Below are positions 33,685-45,650 of a stretch of DNA of 64,000 nucleotides, piece by piece (the first letter of the stretch is position 1; the number at the start of each line of letters is the position of its first letter). The position numbers and the translations under genes are program-made. The notes beneath the pieces are model-generated. The model was given only the letters and a program-made list of their open reading frames with translations. It made no database searches and was not told where the DNA came from. Origin of the DNA: Kuschelorhynchus macadamiae (Eukaryota > Arthropoda > Insecta > Coleoptera > Curculionidae); the NCBI GenBank assembly GCA_030620095.1, contig JAUTXW010003840.1:372001-436000 (forward strand). Reading direction: 5' to 3'.

Positions 33685-36257
33685 ATGGAAGACAATAATA
33701 CGGACGTGGATATGCAAATAGCGTTAACTTCGGCTGTCGGTAATAACGTTGAAAATGTTGAAGAATTTAGTAAGAAAAGTGTGTGTCTTAATAATAAAGG
33801 GATTTTCAACATTAAACTTCGCTGATAAGCTTCAAATAATTTCGAAAGGAAGGGCAAAACCGTCTATGAAAAATTTAACCACAAAAATTAAAAACTGTAT
33901 TAGACATTTTTATCCGGAAAAACCATATGAACAATTTAAATGGCTAACCGGGTGTGAAAATATAACTAAATTATTTTGTTGGTCATGTTTACTTTTTGAA
34001 AATGAAAAAGGTCTCTGGAATAAAACTGGTTTTTCCGATTTAAACAATTTCCATAAAGCTGTAAAAAGACACATTATGTCCAAAGCGCATTTGCAGGCCG
34101 TCATGAAAGAAAAAGTCTTCGGCAAAATCAGAATTGAACACACCCTTAATAAACAGTTGGAAATTAGTCACCGCCAACACAATGAACTAGTCGATAAAAA
34201 TAGGCAAATATTAAACAGACTTATCGATGTTGTTTGTTTTCTCGGATAGCACGAAACAAGGGTTTCTTCAAATAGAGGACATTTTCAAGATTTACTTAGT
34301 TTAATGGCTAAATATGATGCTTGCTTAAAGAATCATGTAGAGCAGTCTAGCGTTTTTCGCGGAACGTCGAATCGAATCCAGAATGATTTAATTTCCGCTG
34401 TTGCAACCATTATTCTAAAAAGAATTAAGCAGGAGATTGGCGAGGCGCCGTTCATTGCTATTGTTCTGGACGAAACAACTGATACCACTAATTTTAGCCA
34501 ATTATCTATAGTAATACGCTACGTTAAAACAGACGGAAGTATTCAAGAGCGATTTTTAGTTTATAACGTTACTAAAGAAATTAATGGTAAGAAAAATTAG
34601 TTGCTCAAAGCTATGATGGAGCTACAGTGATGGCAGGACAATTAGGGGTCTGCAAGCTAAAGTTCGAGAAACTTTCCCAAGTGCTGTGTTTATCCATTGT
34701 GTTTGGAATTGAGCGTTTTTATAAATTTGCCAATTTGTTTAAACAATTTGTAGTTTAATTTATGCCTCACAGTTGGTAGTGTATCTATCCACTAAACCGT
34801 GCGCAGAGCGGAGAGTTTTGCCGCGGATAAAAACAAGACTTGCAAGACGACTTAACTCGAAGTCAGAGGTCCGGCGGTCAATTATTTAAAGTTCAGACAA
34901 TTTTGTGTATTCTTTTTTCTCAACAGCGTGTGTTCCAATGGTGTACTAGTGGTGATTATTCAATTTGTAGGAAAAGGCCGGCCGGCACGTCAAGATAACG
35001 ATCCCAGAACGATAGGTGAGTGGTTTTACACTTATTGATTGTGAGCATTACCAAATTCGTGCTTTTTCATACATTTAATTAACAGTCCACATTCGAAGTA
35101 TTGTGTTATTTAATTTAATACCAAACACATTCTTTTGCTCATAAATTAAATTTAGTTTTATCCTAGTCCACTCATTCACTCAATCACATTTAAGAGTGTA
35201 AAGTATTTTTCGTTATTTTAAGTGGCATGGCTGCTTTTTTTTCCAAGTCAACAAAACGTACACAAGCTTTGGACAATATTGTCCACAAACGATTGCCCAA
35301 AGTAGCTCTTACTAGGTGGAACTATAATGGAAGACTTGTGTTAACAGTATCTGAAAATCGTGAATTACTGATTGAACTATTTGAGAATGTAATAGAAAAT
35401 AATGAAACGTGGGACTCAGAAGCAATAAATAGTTCGAGGGGGTTTTTGGACTGTTTGAAACGAGATTTTAATTTTAATTATTTGCTGAATATATTTTCAG
35501 AATATTTCCGTTCTCGGATAATGTTTTTAATATATTACAAACTAAAACAAATAATATTGCTTTTTTCCTAAAAAAAGTGGATGATTTTAAGTCCATGTTA
35601 AGCCAAAAAAGATATGACTTTGACCTATTTTGGGAGAAAATGATGACGTTAAATGTAGAGCCACAAGCCAAACCTCTTCGAACAGAGAAGGTGGGAGATG
35701 TTCAAACATCATTCAGACGCCTCTTTTATGAAACAATCGATCAAATTCAGCAACAAATAAACTATAGATTTAACGGTTTAAAAGATTTTAAATTCCTCGA
35801 GCTCTGCAACTTTGATGCATTTAAAGGAAAAACTTTTCCAGAAGATGCGTTTAAATCTCTTCTTCTTCATTATGGCCAGTTCTTCGACCGAGTATTACTG
35901 CGATCTGAACTGAAAGTGATTTACGAAACTGATGACATTAGCGCCAAAAATAACGCTAAGCAACTAATGCATTTTTTAAAAGACAAGGAGCTGGAAGATG
36001 CCTACACCGAAGTGTCGAAATTGTGTGCATTAGTATTGACGATACCTGCCACAAGATCATCAGTAGAACGCAATTTTTCAACACTTAAACGTATAAAAAA
36101 ATTCGTAACGGGGCAGGAGAGACTTTCGCATACATCGCTGTTGTCCATTGAAAATAAATTTTTCCAAAATATGTCGGAGCATCGACGTTTTTATATTGAC
36201 GTCATTGACGATTTGCAAAAAGTGATCGAAAAATCGAATTACATTACAAATAGGTAA
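33685..36257 (+). pseudogene. Second hAT transposase (ZMYM1 type), broken
   Basis: Plus strand, starting at ATG 33685 (MEDNNTDVDMQIALTSAVGN) and ending SNYITNR before a stop at 36257. The TTF-type zinc finger (FKWLTGCEN, CWSCLLF, KAHLQAV), first aspartate (FIAIVLDETTDTT), second aspartate (YDGATVMAGQ) and glutamate in the dimerisation block (TIPATRSSVERNFS) are all visible. Breaks: a shift near 33800, a stop near 34247, a shift near 34600, a foreign insertion of about 430 bp at roughly 34705-35130 that splits VFIHCVW from HKLNLVLS, and a stop near 35570. It is a separate subfamily from the copy at 369-3497. Confidence 0.9.
34705..35130. other. Unidentified insertion in hAT transposase
   Basis: About 430 bp with no similarity to hAT separates two consecutive pieces of the transposase. 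It is GC-richer at 34790-34990 (GTGCGCAGAGCGGAGAGTT, AAAGGCCGGCCGGCACGTC). I see no terminal repeat, frame or tail that would identify it. Confidence 0.55.
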
Positions 36258-36309
36258 GTTTCTGAAAATTGCTTTCCTTTCTTAAAATTTCACCGCACGC
36301 CCCTGATAT

Positions 36310-37130
36310 TTGAAATTAATCTAATACATTTTTTCAATTAGATTTTTTTATACCAAAATGTTACCAGTTTATTTATACTAGCACTCAATTCTTGTGCAAA
36401 ATGAAATAAATTGGATAATTTGTTATTTTAGAAATAATTTTTTCTATGCTGCCATCTTGCTTTGGATTATTAGATTTTTATCAAAATATTACTACCCTTA
36501 ATTTTTGACTGAAATTTAAAGTCAATTATCAGTAATTTTTAAGCTATGCCGCGAACTGACAGACAAACAGACATACCGACGAAAATGATAAACATATTTT
36601 TTAGCATTTGATCACTAAAACGTGAAGGTATCTAAAACCTGAAAGGGTGATTTCTCACGATTACAAACATTTTATTTGGCCGCCATTTTGTTCCGCCATC
36701 TTGAATTAGTATGACAATTTTACTAGTTCATCTCTATTTCACAATTAGTTATGGCACACAATTTGAAATCAGTCCATTAAGTAGTTTTTTCAGGATGAAT
36801 TTTTAAATATTTTATTAAGCCGCCATTTTGTTCCACCATCTTTGATTCCTGAGAAAATTTTACCAGTTGATTCCTACATAATATATGAGTTTTCTTCCTA
36901 ATTTTAGAGAAATTGGATAAGTAGTCTTTTAGATATAATTTTTTTAACATTTCACTAGGCCGCCATTTTGATTCTCCATATTGGATTTTTACCAAAAAGT
37001 TACCAGGTCATCCGCATATGAACTCTAATTTTTGACCAGCATTTAAGCTCAATCGTATTAGTAGTTTATTAGATATGCCGCGAACAGACAGATTACAAAC
37101 AATACTTCCCCTTTACTAGGGAAGTCAAAA
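36310..37130 (+). repeat. CCGCCATTTT-type repeat array, copy 2
   Basis: Units begin near 36440, 36680, 36822 and 36960 with wording such as GCCGCCATTTTGTTCCACCA. Between them are GTTACCAG-type, AAATTTGAAATCAGT-type and AGTAGTTTTT blocks and the GCCGCGAACTGACAGACAAA block. It ends with CTTCCCCTTTACTAGGGAAG near 37107-37127. It has the same block order as the arrays at 6900-7400 and 62640-63790. Confidence 0.8.
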
Positions 37131-37635
37131 TAGGTTTATTTTCTAGTTTTTCTGATGTTTAAACCCTTTGACTGGACTAGCACGCGAAATTCGTTATATT
37201 TCATGACTACTTCACTTCGACGACGTGACGGACGGGGAGAGGAACAAATTAAATTATATTTCTCTCCGCATTAAACCGCATTTTCGTGAATACGATAATG
37301 TAATTTGCCCGTTTGAGAGTCCGGGGGTCTGGCCTAGCCGTATTTTACCTTATTAAATGGCTTTTGTTGTTGCGAACACAGAAAATTTAATTATATAATA
37401 CATGGTTGAGGAGGATACACTCACTCATTGGATATGCAGGTCAGGGCGTTGGAGAAGTTTTCGCTCTAATGAGAACTATTTTTACCCGACCACTGAGTAT
37501 GTTGTTGGCTAGTTCATACCTGTGTAGGGAATCGTCAGCGATAGCGATGGGGTAGGGTGGAAGCTATACTGAAAGCTCATAATAGGCATAAGTAAATTGG
37601 ATAAAAAAATTGTGAATCTTTGAACTAGAAAATAA
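37131..37635. other. No feature recognised
   Basis: Somewhat GC-richer than the surroundings around 37200-37380 (CGACGACGTGACGGACGGGG). No open frame of note or repeat partner was found in this window. Confidence 0.4.
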
Positions 37636-37639
37636 AATT

Positions 37640-39240
37640 ACAATCCAACGTTTCTCCTTAGGTTGCGGAGGCATCTTCAAGGATCTTTGTGAGCTCAGCA
37701 AAATTTATCCAGGACATTTTCCTGATCTTCTATGGTCGTGGGTTTTCCCTCGGGTTGTGATTAGGCAGCAACGCCTTAAAGGAAAGCGTACTAGTCGTAC
37801 CTTCAAATGAGTACAAAATACTTATTGAATTGATTATGGTTTATTTCGAGTTCTCACGTTTATATAATATATAAAAAACAAAGTAACGACAATTACCGGC
37901 ATCATTATACAGTTCAGCGAGGACAAGGTTATCTAAAGGGGCTAGTTCAATAAAATATGTTTTTAGTCGGCGCCAATATTGTTGTGAATCTTAATTTTTG
38001 ATATAATATAAAGCTAATTTCAGAAAAACGCAAAGGATAGTTATTTTAGATTCAATTTCCATTCTGAATTTAATATTGCGATGTTGTTGATTAAGGTGGT
38101 CTAGAAATACGAGTAGATTTTCCTGCCCCTGAGGCCAAACAACAAAAATATCTTCTACATATTTAAACCAGTGTTTGAGGTTTAGTGGAGCGGATTTTAA
38201 AGCAATATCCTCAAAATCCTATAATAAGAATAAAGATATTCGCTACTATAGGTGATAAGGATGATCCCACAGCTGCCCCTGAGGTTTGTTTATAAAAAGT
38301 TCCTTGAAAAATGAAGTAAGTTTATATAAACTGTTTTTCCACGAAATGTGTGAGTTTTTTATAAATGAATTTGTTTTTTCAGTAAATGGATTATGAAAGT
38401 TTAAAAGATATTTACCTTGTACATTGTTCTTGTGTCCCTTAGGAAGACCGTAGAACTGCTGATCTTGGAGCTCTTTGAATTTAATGATTTCTTGTCCACT
38501 AGTGGTAGATTGGATGCGTTATGGATGCACTATATTGGTGATAATTTTTTTTTATTTTACTTGAAGGGTCTGTTTGCATAATTTTATAAGATGTCCAAAA
38601 GTTGAGTTTCCATTTCCACGTATTTCGTTTTGTCCATGATGACTGTAGCGTTGCCTTCTGCTGGCAGAACCAGGATGTCTGCGTTTTCATTTAAAGTCTT
38701 CTTTTTTGACTGCAGAGAGATTCGACTTCGGTAGTTTTGAATTCTTAGTTATCTCCACTGTATCGTATCTAACTCCATCGGCTTGCTCCACTGGTAATCT
38801 TCTGATTGCGGCTTTAACGGAGGATACTATGTCTTCTACAGGGATGTTTTTCGGTGCTAACGGTTTCAACGATAAATTGATAACTGTATTCTGTGGAGGT
38901 TTAGCTGGCTATTTTTCTGTTCACAATGCTTCAAATTTTCTTTATTTCTTAAGTGTAACTTCTTAGTGTATTTTTTCTGTTTGTACATTGGTGATGTTGT
39001 CCAAAATTGTAAATATGGTTACTACAAATCTAAATGCTAATTTCAGGTGAATTTCTAGTAGTTTATGGTTATTTGTATCTAAATCATGACGTCCTGGAAG
39101 TAACGTGATGTCTCACCTGTAGTGATTTCAGTCCTACATCTTTGTCTCGGTATCTTAGGAGAAAGGTCATTTGGCAGAGTAAATTCTTATTGCTGTTCCG
39201 GAGATTGCCAATAGTTCTGGCATCCTTCTCGGTTTTCTAC
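37640..39240 (-). mobile_element. Penelope-like retroelement remnant
   Basis: Minus strand, 5' end near 39240. In order: FLLRYRDKDVGLKSLQVRHH, the N-terminal segment PVEDIVSSVKAAIRRLPVEQ (38850-38790), a block reading LVLPAEGNATV in broken frame (38660-38630), RT pieces around 38340-38200 (a QTSGAAVGSS-like block), and a 3' signature CTTGAAGATGCCTCC then GGAGAAACGTTGG near 37690-37640. Many stops and deletions. Related to the copy at 16600-20040. Confidence 0.8.
38499..38869 (-). pseudogene. Penelope RT N-terminal region
   Basis: Two minus-strand frames cover the part before the RT fingers: MKPLAPKNIPVEDIVSSVKA with AIRRLPVEQADGVRYDTVEI (38869-38687), and the following segment in a shifted frame (38690-38499) with a recognisable KATLQSSWTKRNTWKWKLN that corresponds, one base out, to the conserved GNATVIMD block. 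Not functional. Confidence 0.75.
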
Positions 39241-39479
39241 TCGTAGAGGTTAGCTAACAAAGAACGGAAACTATCACAGCTTTGGTAAATTAAGACATCA
39301 AGGCTCCATATCCCATATCTTTATTGAAGTTTTAGGTACAGTTTACTGTTCGTTAGCCAGAAAATAGCAAAAATATTCGTTAGGTGAACTGAGGTGAAAT
39401 TTTATATACCCAGACAAAATCTGAATTTCACTTGTGAAGCCGTTACGACATTTAGAAAATCATTTAATCCAAGAAATAA

Positions 39480-40600
39480 AAAAAACTGTGGGAGAGGATG
39501 AAGTCCTTACCACTCTTTTGAAAAGGATCTCTCGTTTGGCCTAGGCTTCACTTTCATACATAATAAACCTTATTTTCTGTATAGGCGTCTATCCAAATTG
39601 GTTAAAAACGGGACAGGTAAGGGCTATATATAAAAAGTGGGATATTAAAAACTACAGACCAGTGTCTTAATATTTGAAAAAATTACATATTAGGGGTTAC
39701 TCATATTTATGGAAAATAATTCTTTATTGTCGAACCATCTGAATTGTTTAAGATGGGAGAGAGTACAGCAGGGACGATGTCTCAAGCACTGAAAACAATA
39801 ACTTTAATGAATGAGAGTAAAGTTACCCTCGCTCTGTGCCTTGACCTCTATCGAGCGTTTGATAGGGTGGGCTATCAAATCTGGAGTCAAAACTTAGAAT
39901 TTTATGGGTTAAGGGGAATGTCTTTAAAGGTTTTGACATCATACCTGGAAAATTGACTACAATTGTAATGATTATGGCAAAAAAGGAATGAAGAATGGGC
40001 CTCGATTCTAGTTTTTTTTGTATGTTTTATACAAAAATGAGGTTGCCGACTTGATCTCTTACACAATAGAAATGTATGCGGATGACACGTCTGTGCTTTT
40101 TAGTGACCTTTCTGAGAACTTGTTAAGGAACAAATGGAAAATGCTATGAAAATGTTTACAGACATACCTGATTAACTTTGACAGAAGCAAGGAGTCCAGA
40201 AGGGACTGTAAAATATGGCGAGGGGAGATTGCTCTTGGGGCCTTGGTAGATTTCCAGGGGATGAGACTGGACGGGAGACTGGAATGAAAAAAGCACACGG
40301 ATATTATTTTAGGGACTATTATGGAAATATTATCTGAATATTTTTAAAAAAGACAGCTCTTGTAGTATACAGTCTAGGCTTACTATTTATGGGATTATAT
40401 TCTGGGGTAATTCAGGGGGTATTAATAAGTTCTTACCTACTAGCCACAAAAAAGTGTATTAGAAGAATATTTGATTTAAAAAGAAAAAACGGTTGCAAAA
40501 ATGTCCCCCATTGAAAGAAAATAATGACTGTTATAGGTAATTATATAATGAAAGGTGTTGTGTTTGTAAACAGAGACTCTGGTTGGTCTGATTTGATTTA
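39480..40600 (+). pseudogene. Decayed LINE reverse transcriptase
   Basis: Plus-strand RT remnant different from the LINE at 11580. Readable pieces: PNWLKTGQVRAIYKKWDIKN then YRPVS near 39590-39665, LALCLDLYRAFDRVGYQIWS and LEFYGLRGMSLKVLTSYLEN (39744-39956), YADDTSV-like MRMTRLCF in shifted frame near 40080, and SRLTIYGIIFWGNSGGINK near 40380-40430 followed by a CIRRIFDLKRKNG-like block. Many stops. R1/Jockey-like by wording; exact clade not settled. Confidence 0.72.
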
Positions 40601-40879
40601 AATTCAGTATGGGAGGAAAACAGTTGCAGTTGTTCGTCCGTACTGAATGTTACGCTTGTTGTTCAAGCGACTTCAAAAAAGGAAGAGATTATCAGTTCGA
40701 TCCTGTGTATTTTTTTAAGTATGTACATCAATTACTCCGCGATGGTTTGACCAATTTGGATGAAATTTTCAGGCAATATTCAGGATGCTATAGGTCCAAG
40801 CAAGCATATTGAAAACATTTTAAAATGGCAGAATTACACCATTTTTAATTATTTTTCCGATGTTTTATTGATCAATATA

Positions 40880-41345
40880 CGCATTCAATAATGTGTTCAC
40901 CATTCTGTCAAGAAGAAAAATTTATGTATCTTTTGATATGCATAAAGTACATTCAATTGCACAAAGGGCCTTCGCTAAATTTTCAGAATGAATTTTCGAA
41001 GAAGACTAATTTTTCCTTTTTTTTTTTCGGTTTTTTCTCTAGTTCTAATGATACGATCAAATCGTTAAATTATATCATATGACCAGTAATTTTACTCTCT
41101 ACAATGCATCTCTCTACGCGATCAAGATTGCCTTATTATTTTCGATTTTGTAAGCCAAAAACGAAAAAAAAACGCAATTTTTTGCATACATTTTTTTTAA
41201 AGAAAAATAAACAAATGGTAGTTGTGAGTGGAGAAGATAATGGGATATTACTATGGGCTATCTTGAGTGTGATGGCGCACTAGGTTTCCAGTTACTTTCG
41301 TCACGAAAAAATGTCTAGTCATTGGCCTACATTAGTTGTTAATCA
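40880..41345 (+). repeat. Interspersed repeat, longest copy
   Basis: Shares with 46735-47075 (same strand) and 44275-44640 (opposite strand) the blocks ATATGCATAAAGTACAT, AAGGGCCTTCGCTAAATTTT, ACTCTCTACAATGCATCTCT and GATTTTGTAAGCCAAAAA, and with 6295-6425 the final GAGTGTGATGGCGCACTAG and ATTGGCCTA blocks. No coding capacity. It may be an arm of a DD41D element, because two of the copies flank DD41D coding sequence. Confidence 0.68.
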
Positions 41346-41482
41346 GAGTTACAAAAGGAGTATTTCAAATTTGCAGAATTATATTCTATTATTTTCATTT
41401 TGTGAAATATTTGTTTTACTTTAATAAAATTATTTAAGCTAGTTTTACAGATTGTTAATAAAATTATTTGTTTCCTTTACAG

Positions 41483-41565
41483 ATTAACAATTACAGCGTC
41501 CTGTCCTATGAATCTCCAATATTTCCCCATGGACAGACAACTCTGCCATATCGAGATCGAAAGTT
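41483..41565 (+). CDS. Rdl: RDL-like GABA receptor, Cys-loop exon
   Basis: An 83-nt exon between TTTACAG and GTAAGT. It completes the arginine codon begun in the previous exon and reads LTITASCPMNLQYFPMDRQL then CHIEIES, ending on the first base of the next codon. The disulphide-forming cysteines are separated by 13 residues, the Cys-loop that couples agonist binding to channel gating. The last glutamate is the loop B residue (E204); the aromatic that should follow (F206) is split by the intron. Length 83 nt and position match the Cys-loop exon of vertebrate GABA-A subunit genes. Sequence identity to canonical RDL is complete here, unlike in the previous exon. Confidence 0.93.
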
Positions 41566-41929
41566 GTAAGTATCAAATAAGGTCATTTTTAAATAAATCA
41601 ATAAATATATAAGCAGCTGGCGCAAAGATAAAAGAAAAGGCTTTCACTTTTATGTTACATTAACACATTACGGTAACATTTTATTTATTAAAATATATGT
41701 TTATTCAGTTAGAAATTATTCGAATGTTTGTTTTCAGCTTCCTAACTCTCAACAACTTTTACTTTTTCCGTTTAAATGCCCATCTACTTATTTTTCGAAG
41801 CCAAATTTAAAAAATTGTCATAGATGAGTGAGACATAAGTGAGATCCATACCAGAATAATTCTTCCTCCAAAACTCTTTTTTCTAACATGTTTTTTTTTC
41901 ATTGTTCAAAAAAAATATGCCCGTTAACT

Positions 41930-43340
41930 TATACAGGATTGCACAAAAGTTCGGTAATGGCCATTTTTCTTGTAAGCTCTTGTATCAAAGTGCAAATTTA
42001 GAACGTAGCGATACAAAAAGGTTATGCATTCGTTGGTTTCTGATGTTGTCAGGTCTACCGCTTGTCAAGTATATTTTTTTGGATTCCTTGATCAATTAAA
42101 AGTATATTATGATGAAAAAAATAATGTTTTGAACTCAGGAGGGTTCCAGGAAAAAGTAATTAAATTTAGAAAAGGAAGTCTCTACCTGTTTAGGACAATA
42201 TTTAAAAGCACCTTTAACTACGTAGTTGCCGACGTTTCAATATTTGGTCTATATCAAGGCTACTAGGGAACCTTGTGTCAAAAGACTAAATATAGGATCT
42301 AAACATCGGCAACTTCATAGTTAAAGGAGCTTTTATTTATTGTCCTAAACTCAAAAACAAATTTTAAAATATCAAAAAAAAGAGCGCTACTATGCAAAAT
42401 TTAATTATTCCAAAAATTCAAAATTTAACTGTGCCAAATTTTGCTAACGTTTGTTACAACAATTTCCCAATAAACGGATAAGAAGAGAATCCATCGAATG
42501 AGCGCCAAGATTGCCTGATCTCTCCCCTCTGGATTACTTATTTATAAAAACTAAGGCTGAAAATCTTGAAGACTTAAAAATTCATATTATTATCAAAAGT
42601 GTCTACAGATATGATCCAGAATGCTTTCCCACTGCCAAGCACCAGAAGGAAAACAATTTGAGCCTCTGATTAGGTTAAAGCTACATTTTTCAAACTTTTA
42701 TGTATTGTATTGTTTTTTATTACTGTATTACTTGTATCCTTATAATTTTTTTATTTGTTTTATAAGGATGAAATTTATGTAGATTTGAACTTTTCTTACT
42801 TTAAACGTGTGGGTTTTGGATGAACTGCTTCTAGACTTCTTTCATCATTTATTACACTTTTTGTTAGTTTTGTGTAAATAGTTATTTTAATAAAAATATG
42901 CCTATCTAAATCTTATTTGTTTTTATTTTTTTTTTCTTAAAACAAATGTTGTTTCAGACAAAAAATAAATCTGGCAACAGGACAGTGTCAGTTAAATCGA
43001 CACTGCAATGTTGACATTTATTATTTAAAATGTACTGCTGATTTCTAGTAAGGTAGATACAGGTAGAGCCTTCCTTTGCAAAATTTAATTACTTTTTCCT
43101 GAGACACTGTGTTATTTTTTTCATCAAAATACAATTTTAATTGAGCAGGGAATCTAAAAAAATAAAAAATACATTGTGTTATATAAGAAAATCAAAACAT
43201 AGTGTCAATACCTGACAAGCGGTAGGTTTGACAACGTCGCAGATATCACCAATGAATGCAAAACAATTTTTTACGCTTATAGCTCGGGACTTTCATCACA
43301 TTTTGAAAATAAGAAGTAAGAAATTCAAGTAAATGTTTTA
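41930..43340 (+). mobile_element. Decayed DD41D element with inverted arms
   Basis: An arm at about 42022-42192 is repeated inverted at about 43052-43262 (for example GTCAGGTCTACCGCTTGTCA facing TGACAAGCGGTAGGTTTGAC). Between them, near 42490-42555, the plus strand reads APRLPDLSPLDYLF, the third catalytic block of a mariner-type transposase. A shorter nested inverted repeat lies at 42185-42350. The outer ends are not resolved. Confidence 0.65.
42185..42350. repeat. Short inverted repeat (MITE-like)
   Basis: TAGGACAATATTTAAAAGCA with following CTTTAACTACGTAGTTGCCGA (42191-42233) is matched in inverse by TCGGCAACTTCATAGTTAAAG to TTATTTATTGTCCTA (42305-42348). The spacer of about 70 bp is unremarkable. 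Confidence 0.7.
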
Positions 43341-43584
43341 TGTATGTATATTAAAATAAATCTAACCCTAATTTGATAGACAATTTCTTTTATCTTTGCT
43401 TCCTTACATTGGTAATGTTTAACAACATACGAGGGAATATCAAAAGATACCTGTGTACGTGCTTTCATGTAATTTTGTCAGCTATGCAATTATAGGGCAC
43501 AGTTTGTCCACATTTTAACTTTTTACTGCTTTATATTATGTAATTTAGCCTCAATATCTATTCGACAGTTTTAACCATGACATA

Positions 43585-43928
43585 CGGGGTGTTTCATGGC
43601 TAGAAGCTAAAATTTATTGATGTAATTCTAAAACTAATATATAAACCAATTTGCATTTAAATTTTAAATTACTAGGGTGATAAAGATTCAGCTTTTTTAT
43701 TTTCAAATATAGGTTTTAACAAATTTCGAACGAATATAAAATATTGCAGTTTGATTTAATCTAAATAAGTACCGAAATTGAGTGTTCTCTAAAAAAAAAG
43801 TACCAAAGGGTTATAAAACATATATTCGTTCCCATTTAAAATAATTATCTTTATAAAGAAATAATAAATCTTAAAAAAACAAACTAAACATTTCTCTGGC
43901 TATTAGCCACTACTCAGCAAACACCCTG
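43585..43928. repeat. 344-bp MITE with DD41D-type ends
   Basis: Starts CGGGGTGTTTCATGGCTAGA at 43585 and ends ...TACTCAGCAAACACCCTG at 43928, with TA on both sides (43583-43584 and 43929-43930). Terminal repeats are imperfect beyond the first ten bases, but the inner ATGGCTAG and TGGCTATTAGCCA blocks also pair. It has no coding region and presumably was moved by a DD41D transposase. Confidence 0.75.
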
Positions 43929-45598
43929 TATATTTTAATAACAAAATAAGATGATATAAATAAACAATGCAAATAATAGTTTAAAATTTGTGTATATTAT
44001 TGCAATTTCATATTAAATTAACGTAGATAGATATAAAGGCTCGGAGATTTGTAAGCTTTTCTATTTTTTCTTACCAATCAAGCACCATTTTAGGTTAAGT
44101 TTTATTTCACATGCCAAAAAGCACAAACAGATAGCTCTTGATCCCAAAATATCCCAAAATAATTTTAGAAATCGATAAAATAAATAGGCTGCTGTACATC
44201 AAGTTTTTGTTTTAATAACGGTTTTGTACGCTGATCGATCTTTAGGCCAATCAACAGTGCAAAAAAAAACTAAATAATTTATTGCAAAAAAAATCGCGTT
44301 TTCTTTTGTTTTTGGCTTATAAAATCGAAAATAAAGCTATTTTGATGGTGTAACGAGATGAGTTTTAGAGAATAAAATTGCAAACAATATGATATGATTA
44401 AACGACTTGATCGGATCATTATAACAGGAGAAGAAACAGAAAAATTAGACATTTTTTTTTGAAAATTCATGTCTCCGTTATTTCTCAAGTTATAGCAAAG
44501 GCTCTTTGCGAAATAATAATTATTGATATGTACCTTATACATACCAAAACCAAGCGCTGTGGGATTATTTGTCTTTGCACAATTGCGATTTGAATTTTTT
44601 AATGTACTGTCTTTCAGCTTGCCTGAATGCATCCTGAGTAATCCGATTTGAAACTCATATAGGAAGTAGAAATATCATACTACAAAGCGTATATTCTTAT
44701 TTTGCGCTACAATTATGCGAAATACGCCGAAAATGCTTCCAAATATAATCAAACACGGCCGAACGCGTAAAAGTAGACAAGTAGTATATTAGCAACCCGG
44801 GCAGCGGAGGGGTAATAGAGACGTTTCACACGCAAAGTTGTAATCTTTGGTTTTAATTATCTTAGCTACTGCAGAAATCTAACATAATATGTAGGTATTT
44901 AGGGCGACACTACAGACCGATTAACCAAGCCTGAATAAAATGTGAGGTAAAGCCAACACTATTGTAATAAGGAGTATTTGCTTTCAAGATCTAATAAAGA
45001 ATACTTTGTCACAGAAAAATATCATTTAGTTATGATTAAAAGCTAGTTGTTTTTGATCAGCGGAAAACAGGTTATTTTGAAATAACTAAAAAATGAATAA
45101 AGATATCAAAACACGGTTTTCGCCAGAATTTAGACAACTTTTTCTTCTTTAAAATCACACTGTTAAAAGTATATCATTCCATTTGATTTTTTCTAGAAAA
45201 TCTCTAAAAATTGATTCAGAATCTGCATCGAACGATCTGCTAGGGCTTATAGTTCGCGAGATATCGAATATAAAATCGCGATTTTTCCGATTTTTCAGGG
45301 AATGTGAAAATTCAATCGTATATCATACGAACAAATGGATGTTTTTTTTTCGGTTTCTAGGACATCGAATTAATATAGAAACGAAGTTTGAACGCAATTG
45401 CGAATACAATCTGAGACCTAAACATTTTTAGCTAAATTTACATACATGCAAATTTTTCAACCTAAAAATTAGAAATTAAAAAAAGTACGTTTCTATATGT
45501 ATTTTGAGCTAAGAAACGCATTAAACCCATCCACAGTGACCTAGGATTAATATTTTCGGGTAAATGACTAAATTTCCACTTTGAATTTTTTTTTAATT

Positions 45599-45650
45599 TC
45601 TATATATGTATATATATATATATATATGTATGTAAATATGTATTTGCAGC
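45599..45650. repeat. TA/TG microsatellite
   Basis: A run of TA with a few TG units directly abuts the second-aspartate block of the transposase remnant that follows, so the upstream half of the gene has been lost or displaced at this point. Confidence 0.85.

Larger units (their letters stand above)
33589..36305 (+). mobile_element. hAT transposon, ends diverged
   Basis: The right end is probably CACCGCACGCCCCTG at 36291-36305. A possible left counterpart, TAAGGGCGGGCGG at 33589, matches its complement in about ten of thirteen to fifteen positions. The flanking 8-mers (GCGTGCCT and ATATTTGA) do not match, so the left boundary is tentative. The element lies in the second RDL intron in the sense orientation. 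Confidence 0.5.

Noticed and set aside
42024..42266. 80-codon frame as a gene
   Set aside because: Lies in an inverted arm repeated at 43052-43262; not conserved as a frame.
45183..45431. 82-codon plus-strand frame between DD41D arms
   Set aside because: Composition and position look like chance; no transposase motif.
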